In this document: positions 1 through 5,830 of the stretch, piece after piece
Layout: each line of letters starts with the position of its first letter
Position numbering within the stretch: the first letter of the stretch is position 1
NCBI GenBank assembly: GCA_003218935.1
Contig: QHPA01000315.1
Coordinates: 1-10,219 of the forward strand
Source of the DNA: Verrucomicrobiota bacterium
Lineage (GTDB): Bacteria; Verrucomicrobiota; Verrucomicrobiia; Limisphaerales; AV2
Reading direction: 5' to 3'
DNA length: 10,219 bases
Made by a program: the position numbers and the translations under genes
Notes under the pieces: model-generated
What the model saw: only the letters and a program-made list of their open reading frames with translations
Told to the model about the DNA's origin: nothing
The model's database searches: none

Positions 1-219
1 GACTGTCCAAGGCCGACGCGGCGAATATTCTCTTTGTTGTTAACTCGCCCGACACCACCGATCCCACAGCCCCTTCCAATGCGACTGTAACGGTATGTCC
101 CTGGCTTCGGAGGCGAGTCGCCACTTCAAGATCATTCGCATTGGAAGGGGCTGTGGGATCGGTGGTGTCGGGCGAGTTAACAACAAAGAGAATATTCGCC
201 GCGTCGGCCTTGGACAGTC
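1..219. repeat. Perfect 84-bp inverted repeat with 51-bp spacer, probable fold-back join
   Basis: Bases 1-84 are the exact reverse complement of bases 136-219, with 85-135 between them. Pairing holds from 1/219 to 84/136 without a mismatch and stops at 85/135. The right arm lies inside a plausible minus-strand coding sequence (signal peptide and first strand of a secreted protein), whereas the left arm makes that same protein run into the antisense of itself. Such a structure at the very edge of the window is typical of a chimeric fold-back created in amplification, library preparation or assembly. A genuine long hairpin is the alternative. Whether the left arm continues past base 1 cannot be seen. 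Confidence 0.95.
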
Positions 220-292
220 CTAAACATCCAAAAACGAACAATAACGATGCCAGTGATAGCCGTTCGATCGTACGCAGTGGCGTTGTTTTCAT
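85..292 (-). CDS. Start of a secreted protein of unknown function (3' part missing)
   Basis: The start is the ATG at 292. About 69 codons appear genuine before the inverted-repeat junction at 84/85. The frame stays open to base 1, but the last part only encodes the antisense of its own beginning. Residues 1-31 look like a Sec signal peptide: a basic start (K2, R7, R11), a hydrophobic stretch LSLASLLFVFGCLGL, and a likely cut after A-D-A. A cysteine in VFGC is a poor lipobox. The mature part begins with a strand NILFVVNSP, then NDLEVATRLRSQGHTVTV. This strand-helix-strand layout suits a Rossmann- or flavodoxin-like fold, but the fragment is too short to assign. A weak GGAAAA lies about nine bases upstream. 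The start overlaps the stop of the preceding short frame as ATGA, so it may be the distal gene of the minus-strand operon. Confidence 0.6.
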
Positions 293-543
293 AGTTCATT
301 TTTCCATGTTGCTTTTGAGTGTGAGTCTTTGAAATCGCGGCGAGTCCCCATGTCGAATTTCAGAGCATGTCCGCGGTGGGTGTTTTCATAAACTTCAAGG
401 AAATGGCGCAAGCCGGCGCTTCTCCCCGGTTGGCAAGTAGTTTGAGTGTAAGTACGCTGCCCTTCATCTTTTTCTCGCTTCACCCGACTCGGCTTGCACA
501 CTTTTGCAGCAAACCAGAGTAATGCGACAGATACGTTTGTCAC
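289..543 (-). CDS. Doubtful 84-aa open frame between two secreted-protein starts
   Basis: This frame begins with GTG at 543, overlapping the stop of the preceding small gene (GTGA), and its TGA overlaps the ATG at 292 (ATGA). Those two 4-nt overlaps are the only arguments for it. The protein is rich in K, R and T, has no signal peptide after its first few hydrophobic residues, and resembles no family I know. There is no proper ribosome binding site, only GGG three bases before GTG. It may equally be non-coding intergenic DNA or the decayed remains of the gene that starts at 668. No other gene, RNA or terminator is evident in 293-539. Confidence 0.2.
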   Translation of the reverse strand: MTNVSVALLWFAAKVCKPSRVKREKDEGQRTYTQTTCQPGRSAGLRHFLEVYENTHRGHALKFDMGTRRDFKDSHSKATWKNEL

Positions 544-668
544 TCACCCATTGGTTCGATTGCGGAGTAGAACTTTCTTCCTACTCCGTAAGTATTGATT
601 TCGGGATTGGCGTAAGCGACCGAGACGCGCACGAGCAGGGCTGAACAAAAGAGTGAATCGGTTTTCAT
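540..668 (-). CDS. Small secreted protein (42 aa) or truncated gene start
   Basis: The ATG at 668 overlaps the TGA of the PD40 gene as ATGA. A good Shine-Dalgarno sequence, AGAGGGA at 675-681, sits six bases upstream inside the end of that gene, so translation initiation here is credible. The 42-residue product starts with a signal-peptide-like segment (MKTDSLFCSALLVRVSVAYA, likely cut after A-Y-A), leaving a mature part of only 22 residues beginning NPEINTYGVG. The charged residue in the hydrophobic segment (R14) makes it a weak signal. It could be a genuine small secreted peptide or, as likely, the 5' end of a longer gene that has lost its frame. I do not recognise it. Confidence 0.4.
   Translation of the reverse strand: MKTDSLFCSALLVRVSVAYANPEINTYGVGRKFYSAIEPMGE
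563..588. other. 8-bp perfect hairpin inside the small ORF
   Basis: CGGAGTAG at 563-570 pairs perfectly with CTACTCCG at 581-588 across a 10-base loop. On the minus-strand transcript it lies about 77 bases after the stop of the PD40 gene. No U-run follows on that strand, so it is not a standard intrinsic terminator. It may stabilise the 3' end of the mRNA or attenuate readthrough. The pairing is certain; any function is speculative. Confidence 0.4.
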
Positions 669-1711
669 GGCTGTTCCCTCTTAGCCTTCTCAATGTCGTA
701 GATGAAAATGCCGTGGCCGACGCCTGCGGCCTCGCGCGACTTCGCCATCTGAAACGCGATGAACCTGCCGTCGTCGCTCACGACCGGATTGGACGCCTTA
801 TAGCCGGGATAGTCGCTGAAGTGCGTCAGCCGCACATAATGTCCGCTGCCGTCCAGCCTGAGTTTCCAGAGGTCCACATAGCCGGAGCCTTTGAGGTTTT
901 GCTTGTCGCATTCGACCAGCGTGTACTGGCCGTCGGGAAAAACGCCCTCTGGCTCGTCATATTGGCCGGGCGAGTTGGAGTAATTCACGACTTTCTTTGT
1001 GACCAGGTCGATACCGCACACGTCCGTGCCCTGGTAACCGTAGGCGCTGAAGGTGAGTTCTTTTTCCTCCGGTGGACGGAAGTTCTGCGTCTCCAGCGTG
1101 CATCTGAAGGACAGGTCGCGGCTGTCGATAATGAGTTTCTGATTGGCCAGCCTGGGATTGTTGTTCTCGTAAACGATATCGGCCTCCTGCATTCGTGAAC
1201 TGCCCGCCGGCATCTCGTCCGGGTATTCGGCGGCCACGTGTGTCCAGGCGATGTGCATCCGCTTGCGCGAGACGGCCGGCCCTTCACTACACTTGGTACC
1301 GAGCGGCGCGGCCGGTCTGGTGCCGGTCTTGTCCAACACATAGAGCCAGCACTGCACGCGCGCCTCGCCGATGCGCTTCGGGTCGAACGCCTCTGGTCCG
1401 GACAAGAGGATATCTCCATTCGCCAGATACAACGCCCGCGTGTAGCCGTGGTGCGGGTAATGCGCGGTCAGGTTGCGAATCCGTTTCGTGGCGAGGTCGA
1501 TTTCCATCGCGTCGCCAAATGTCTTCGACAGAAATAGAACCCTCTTTCCGTCGTGCGACCAGTCGGCACGCTCACCGAACCACATCACCTGCGAAATGTG
1601 AGCGGGCAAATGGTCGGCGGGGCTTTCGCCCGAGGTGGGTTCGGCAGCATGCGCGCACCAGGCGGCGGCGAGGGCGGCCAGCGATGGGTAGAAGAAGTGT
1701 TGGCTGTTCAT
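665..1711 (-). CDS. Secreted PD40/TolB-like beta-propeller protein
   Basis: The product has 348 residues. Residues 1-23 form a Sec signal peptide (MNSQHFFYPSLAALAAAWCA, then HAA), so it probably acts in the periplasm or outside the cell. PD40 (WD40-like) blade signatures are visible at about 48-62 (DWSHDGKRVLFLS) and 307-322 (SNPVVSDDGRFIAF), with related strand patterns between them; this is the fold of the TolB propeller. No catalytic motif is evident, so the role is probably binding or scaffolding. The frame is open upstream to 1888, but that extension overlaps the previous gene; the ATG at 1711 has both the signal peptide and a GGAGA seven bases upstream. It lies close downstream of the cytochrome/GSDH gene and is presumably co-transcribed with it. 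I recall similar proteins from Verrucomicrobiota, but the substrate is unknown. Confidence 0.85.
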   Translation of the reverse strand: MNSQHFFYPSLAALAAAWCAHAAEPTSGESPADHLPAHISQVMWFGERADWSHDGKRVLFLSKTFGDAMEIDLATKRIRNLTAHYPHHGYTRALYLANGDILLSGPEAFDPKRIGEARVQCWLYVLDKTGTRPAAPLGTKCSEGPAVSRKRMHIAWTHVAAEYPDEMPAGSSRMQEADIVYENNNPRLANQKLIIDSRDLSFRCTLETQNFRPPEEKELTFSAYGYQGTDVCGIDLVTKKVVNYSNSPGQYDEPEGVFPDGQYTLVECDKQNLKGSGYVDLWKLRLDGSGHYVRLTHFSDYPGYKASNPVVSDDGRFIAFQMAKSREAAGVGHGIFIYDIEKAKREQP

Positions 1712-1718
1712 GGTCTGA

Positions 1719-1723
1719 TCTCC
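1719..1723 (-). promoter_or_regulatory. Ribosome binding site of the PD40 gene
   Basis: GGAGA on the minus strand lies seven bases before the ATG at 1711, within the short gap after the stop of the cytochrome/GSDH gene. It decides the start in favour of 1711 over the longer upstream frame. Confidence 0.6.
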
Positions 1724-1730
1724 AATGGGT

Positions 1731-3677
1731 TCATTTCCCGGTTGGCCTGCCCGCCAATGTTCCGGCGCCGGGCGTGGCGGTCGAGCGGGCGGACGGCACG
1801 GCTTGCTGTTCGTCGAACGTTGCACCGGAAAAGTCGAGTTTGTAAACCATGCCTTCGTAGCCCACGAGATAGATTTCCCCGCGCTCATCCGTGCCGAACG
1901 AGGCGATGTTCTGCGGTGACATGCCGATCTGGCGGACGGTTTGCAAGCTGCGATTGCGCTGCGTCAGGCCAAAGATACGGCGCGAAGTGTAATCGCCGAA
2001 AATGTAAACGCCGTAGAACGACGAGCGCTTGTCGCCGCGATAGACGTAGCCGCCTGTCACCGAGCTTCCGTATTTCCTGCGGTAGGCAAAGACGGGCGGG
2101 ACGTAGGCGACGCCTTCCTTGCGATAGCGATTGGAGAACGGCTCAAAGCCTTCATACACATTCCACCCATGATTCTCGCCCCGCCGGACGATGGTCACTT
2201 CCTCCACGCGATCCTGTCCCACATCACCGACCCACAAGTCGCCAGTGAGCGCGTCAAAGCTGAACCGCCATGGCTCGCGGAATCCGCAGGCCCAGATTTC
2301 CGGACGCGCGTCGGAGCGTTCGCGAAATGGATTGCCGGCGGGAATGGCGTAGGCGAGGCCGGGGTCGGTATGCTCCACGTCGATGCGCAGAATTTTGCCG
2401 AGATGCGTCGTTAAATCCTGGCCGTGGCCTTGCGGGTCCTGTTGCGGACCGGTGTCGCCCATCGCGATGTAGAGGAATCCGTCGGGACCGAATCCGATGC
2501 AGCCGCCGCTGTGGTCCTGCGTTACGCTCCCGACCTTCCACAGACGCCGAGAAGGCTGGCCGGAGTCACTGCGCAAATCGGGCGAGGCTTTGCGTTCGAC
2601 GACGGTAGTCACAATCCTGCCCTCTTCAAACACCTGATGCTTGAGATAGTACTTGCGGTTCTCGCGGAACTTCGGATGAAACGCCAGTCCGAGCAGCCCG
2701 TTCGGACCGCGTTCGTTGAAGATGTCCTTCGCCACATCCGCGAACAATGTCTTTGAGTCGTTGGTTGCGCCTTTTTCGAGCAGCCAGATCTTTCCGGTCT
2801 GATGCACGACGAGAAACGCGTTGCTGACGCCCGGGAGCTGGCCGAACCACACCAACCCGGAACGGACGTCACCGGGCTTCTGGACGAACGCGTGGGGGAA
2901 ACGCAACTCGTCACTGAAAAATGGCCGCACCTCGATGGGTTTCGCGAGTTCGGGAATGACGGTCGGCATCCCGCGATTGCTTGTGAGCGAGGTTTCGGGT
3001 TGCTTGAGAGTGACGAGATACTCAATCAGGTCGGTGAACTCCTGGAGGGACATCCCGACCTGCAACCCTTCCGGCATGAGCGAGACGGTGCTGCCGCGCT
3101 GTGTCTGAATGTCGCGGGTGGCGATCCGAGCAATCTTACTGTCCGCACCCATCAACTCGATCCAGTCGGCCGTGGCCTGCTTGAGAATGCCCAGATGCTC
3201 GTCGCCAGTCTTTGTCTCCACGATCGTCGTTCCGTAGCCGACGGCGATTGAAGCCGAAGGTTCCAGCACCGCGGCGATTAACTCGCGCCGCGGAAACTTG
3301 TCTCCGATGGCGAACAAATCCGGTCCCACCTTTCCGCTGGTCCCGTCCACGGAATGACACTTCGAGCAAGCCTGCTTTTCGGAGAAGAAGAGCTCTCTGC
3401 CGCGAGGCGGGTTCCCGTCGTGGTTCATGGCAAAGTCGCGATACTCCCTGAGTGACGGAAACGATTTTGTTGCCTTGGATTCAGCCGGACGTGGCGATGC
3501 GTTTTGGGCCAGAAGCACGGCGGGCGTGAGGCCAAACGACAGCGCGCTCAGCACAACAGTCCGGACAAGAGCGGGTATCATTAGGGTCGAAATCACCGGC
3601 CTTGGACGAACGCTGTTCTGACTTGCTTCGAACCTTTCCTTCGGCGAGGCGCTGCTACTTGAAACGGGATGGTTCAT
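1731..3677 (-). CDS. Secreted cytochrome c / glucose-sorbosone dehydrogenase-like fusion
   Basis: The 648-residue product combines two periplasmic modules. Residues about 90-226 match the Pirellula/Verrucomicrobium-type haem-binding domain: the haem c site is C104-S-K-C107-H108, followed by GPDL, an LEPS segment, and SLMPEGL whose M201 is the likely distal haem ligand. Residues about 245-615 form a GSDH (PQQ-dependent aldose dehydrogenase-like) six-bladed propeller, with GLLGLAFHP at 327-335, DHSGG at 388-392 (H388 aligns with the usual catalytic histidine), FGPDGFLYIAMGD, and GDVGQDRVEEV at 484-494. Expected chemistry is oxidation of a sugar or alcohol with electrons passed to the attached haem; PQQ binding and substrate are inferred. 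The signal peptide begins only at M33 (MIPALVRTVVLSALSFGL), so the real start may be 3581; neither start has a clear ribosome binding site. The boundary given is the longest frame. Confidence 0.88.
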   Translation of the reverse strand: MNHPVSSSSASPKERFEASQNSVRPRPVISTLMIPALVRTVVLSALSFGLTPAVLLAQNASPRPAESKATKSFPSLREYRDFAMNHDGNPPRGRELFFSEKQACSKCHSVDGTSGKVGPDLFAIGDKFPRRELIAAVLEPSASIAVGYGTTIVETKTGDEHLGILKQATADWIELMGADSKIARIATRDIQTQRGSTVSLMPEGLQVGMSLQEFTDLIEYLVTLKQPETSLTSNRGMPTVIPELAKPIEVRPFFSDELRFPHAFVQKPGDVRSGLVWFGQLPGVSNAFLVVHQTGKIWLLEKGATNDSKTLFADVAKDIFNERGPNGLLGLAFHPKFRENRKYYLKHQVFEEGRIVTTVVERKASPDLRSDSGQPSRRLWKVGSVTQDHSGGCIGFGPDGFLYIAMGDTGPQQDPQGHGQDLTTHLGKILRIDVEHTDPGLAYAIPAGNPFRERSDARPEIWACGFREPWRFSFDALTGDLWVGDVGQDRVEEVTIVRRGENHGWNVYEGFEPFSNRYRKEGVAYVPPVFAYRRKYGSSVTGGYVYRGDKRSSFYGVYIFGDYTSRRIFGLTQRNRSLQTVRQIGMSPQNIASFGTDERGEIYLVGYEGMVYKLDFSGATFDEQQAVPSARSTATPGAGTLAGRPTGK

Positions 3678-3719
3678 GACTGACTACAAAGTGACATGCC
3701 GGATTTAGCCGACGAGCCT

Positions 3720-5071
3720 TTAGTTCGCGAACTCCCGCACGGCCCGTCCGGCTGCTTCCAGGTTCGCCAGGCGCATCTCGGAGTATTTGCGCGAGCAGAT
3801 ACGTATCGAAACCTTTTGGAGTTAGAGGCGTCCTTGGCCCGCGTTAAGCTCAGTCATCAGAGAATTAAGTATATCCTGCTGCGCCGCTATTGGGCTGTCA
3901 CGAAATCAATGGTTCGGTGGGCAGGTAGTACTTTAGACCTACTGTTTGAAGAAAACCAACTCCTTCGGCACGTCGCGAAAAACGGTTGACCCGACATTGT
4001 TTATGAAACGCTGATAGCGTTCGCCGCCGCAGTTGTTATAGACGACGACCTTCAGGAACTCGGCCTTCTGCGCGAGATCGTCGTAACGGCGCGTGGCGCG
4101 GAAGACGGGGTTGAACGAGTTGACGTGCTCGATGTGAAAGCCGATCTGCAGATTCCTGCGAAGGGACTTTACGGCTTGATTCACCTCGGCCAGGACCTGA
4201 TGCTTGGCTTCGTCGAAGAGCCGGTCCCACAGGATGATCTCCGGATACTCCACGAGCGTGCGCCAGAACTCTACGAAATAGCCGTCGCCTGGCCGCTGGC
4301 CTTTAAGCGCGGCCTGCACGAACTGATCAAGCCTGATAAAACCCTGCCTGGCGCGTGCGAAGTTGATGCCGCGTTCCCGCGCGGCCTTTTGATGGTGTTC
4401 GCAAAAACAGGTCACGCGCGATGACGCGATGTTCTGCGAGTGACTCGTTCCCAGCGCGTTCAACAACGGACCGTTGCGCTCGTTGAAAAACAGGATGCCG
4501 TCAATGTCATAGGACTTGCACAGGTCGGTCGCCAGGCCCATCCAGAAGGCGCGCACATCCGGATGAAAGAGGCAGAGCGTGCCGGTCCTGCGCCCTTGCA
4601 AATCCACCTCGGCGACCTCTTGGACGCCCGGCACATCGGAGCGAAAAACATCTTCGATGGAGCAGAGTAATTTCATCTTTCGCTTCTTCGCTGCCGGGAG
4701 AACGGCGGCGACGATGTCGAGATCGCCGTGTTCGGGCGCGCGGTTTTCCTTCAGCACAGTGCTCCTGTAGAACTCCGGATGGGGCGCGGCGTAGTTGCCG
4801 CCGTGAAAAGTCTTCTCGTCCGACTCCTGCGAGCCGTGGTCCGGGAACGGCTGGCCGGGAATCTGGCGCCCGGCCAGTCCGCGGCCATATGTGAATCCAC
4901 GAACGACACGGCGCCGACCTGAATTCCGATCATCCTGTTGGATGCCGGCGTTTCGGCGCCGCGAACCGGGGACGGAAGCAGCGCCGAGCCGATCGCGCCG
5001 GTCGCGGCGACACGGGCGGTGGTTTGGAGGAATTTCCGACGCGGGATGCGGGAAGGAGATTTCGTTTTCAT
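3720..5071 (-). pseudogene. Disrupted gene for a Tat-exported TIM-barrel (glycosidase-like) protein
   Basis: Three pieces of one gene lie in order. First (5071-4895): a Tat signal with R11-R12-K13-F14-L15, an AAT/GAIG hydrophobic region, then MIGIQVGAVSFVD. Second, in another frame (4895-3939): FTYGRGLAGRQIPG, HGGNYAAPHPEFY, a GTLC segment, SYDIDGILFF, VTCFCEHHQ, VNSFNPVFR, VVVYNNCGGERY, and DVPKELVFFKQ ending at a TAG. Third (3797-3720): SRKYSEMRLANLEAAGRAV followed by REFAN and TAA. From memory of a Verrucomicrobiota family these segments occur in one protein of roughly 450 residues, with about 24 residues between SFVD and FTYGRG and about 90 between the DVP motif and SRKYSEM. Both intervals are lost or replaced here. 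The family's function is uncertain; the layout resembles glycosidase-like TIM barrels. A second ATG at 5098 is possible; neither start has a good ribosome binding site. The 126 bases between this gene and the regulator hold no gene or terminator I can see. Confidence 0.8.
3808..3940. other. Unrelated segment replacing part of the pseudogene
   Basis: Between the stop after DVPKELVFFKQ and the C-terminal remnant, the minus strand has stops in the expected frame and no resemblance to the missing part of the protein. The stretch is less G+C-rich than its flanks. It is bordered near 3798-3807 by a 10-bp palindrome, GATACGTATC. A plus-strand frame crosses it, but the protein is not recognisable. 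It could be scarred sequence left by an excised element or by rearrangement; no terminal repeats or target duplications are visible. The exact borders are uncertain by about ten bases. Confidence 0.4.
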
Positions 5072-5197
5072 AGGCTCAGTGGTTTGCAAGAATTCCATGC
5101 CGTATCGGCAGCGACAATCTCATACTCGCGGATGTGAGCGTTCTTACGAATCGGCGAATTCGCGCTGGCTGCTTTGCGCCGGTTTCCGATTTCGTCG

Positions 5198-5830
5198 TCA
5201 GCCCAGCGTCACGATCCCGCGCCGCAGGGCGGTCGTGGCGGCCTGAGTGCGATCCTTGACGTTCAGTTTGCTGAGGATGCTGTTGACGTGGTTTTTCACG
5301 GTGCTCACCGTGATGCTCAAGGCGGACGCGATTTCCTTGTTGCTCATGCCCTCAACGATGAGTTTGAGTACTTCCAACTCGCGCGCGCTCAGTTCCGGGC
5401 CAGGAATGCGCTGCGCCAAACGAGCAGCAACGGCCGGAGGAATACAATATTGTCCTTGATAGACCGCGCGAATGTCGTCCAGGAATTCCTCGCGCGGTAT
5501 GTCTTTGAGCAAGTACGCCCGAGCGCCGCCCTGGAGGGCTCGATAAATGTTTTCATCGCCGTCGTAAGTGGTCAGCACAATGATCCGCGCGCCAGGAAAC
5601 TCCTCGTGAATTACTCCGACAGCCTCCACGCCTCCCATGACTGGCATGCGCAAATCGATGAGCGTGACGTCGGGCTGGTGATCGCGAAACAGTGCCACCG
5701 CCTCCCGCCCATTCGCCGCTTCCGCGATGACGTTCATGTCCGGCTGAGTGTCAATCATGCTCCGCAATCCGATGCGGACCACCAGGTGGTCGTCCGCAAT
5801 CAAAATGCGAATCGCATTATGCCTGGTCAT
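5198..5830 (-). CDS. NarL/FixJ-family response regulator
   Basis: A complete 210-residue two-domain regulator of the usual length. The receiver domain (about 6-122) keeps the acidic pair D13-D14, phospho-acceptor D59 (LIDLRMP), T87 (VLTT) and K109 (LLKD). The LuxR-type helix-turn-helix spans about 146-208, with LSARELEVLKLIVEGMSNKEI followed by STVKNHV, and would bind DNA as a dimer on phosphorylation. Its ATG lies inside the last codons of the sensor kinase, a 14-nt overlap that indicates translational coupling and a cognate pair. No strong Shine-Dalgarno sequence is seen. The likely target, by position, is the divergent promoter region beyond the kinase; the broken Tat gene downstream could be a former target. 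All key residues are intact, so it is expected to be functional. Confidence 0.95.
   Translation of the reverse strand: MTRHNAIRILIADDHLVVRIGLRSMIDTQPDMNVIAEAANGREAVALFRDHQPDVTLIDLRMPVMGGVEAVGVIHEEFPGARIIVLTTYDGDENIYRALQGGARAYLLKDIPREEFLDDIRAVYQGQYCIPPAVAARLAQRIPGPELSARELEVLKLIVEGMSNKEIASALSITVSTVKNHVNSILSKLNVKDRTQAATTALRRGIVTLG

Noticed and set aside
141..332. Plus-strand frame of 63 codons at the window start
   Set aside because: It is antisense to the signal-peptide gene and begins in the inverted repeat, so it merely reproduces the fold-back.
1712..1888. Longer start for the PD40 gene inside the cytochrome/GSDH gene
   Set aside because: It overlaps the upstream gene heavily, while the ATG at 1711 has a signal peptide and a well-placed GGAGA.
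3696..3989. Plus-strand frame of 97 codons across the pseudogene's 3' part
   Set aside because: Its ends are antisense to the recognisable C-terminal remnant and to the barrel core, and the protein matches nothing known to me. The middle part remains unexplained and is listed as a replaced segment.
5119..5138. Imperfect palindrome CTCA...TGAG upstream of the Tat pseudogene
   Set aside because: It has several mismatches and the opposite arrangement to the repeat in the 8960-8989 promoter, so it cannot be called the same operator.
5152..5165. Possible terminator at the GCGAATTCGC palindrome after the response regulator
   Set aside because: The stem is too short and no U-run follows on the minus strand.
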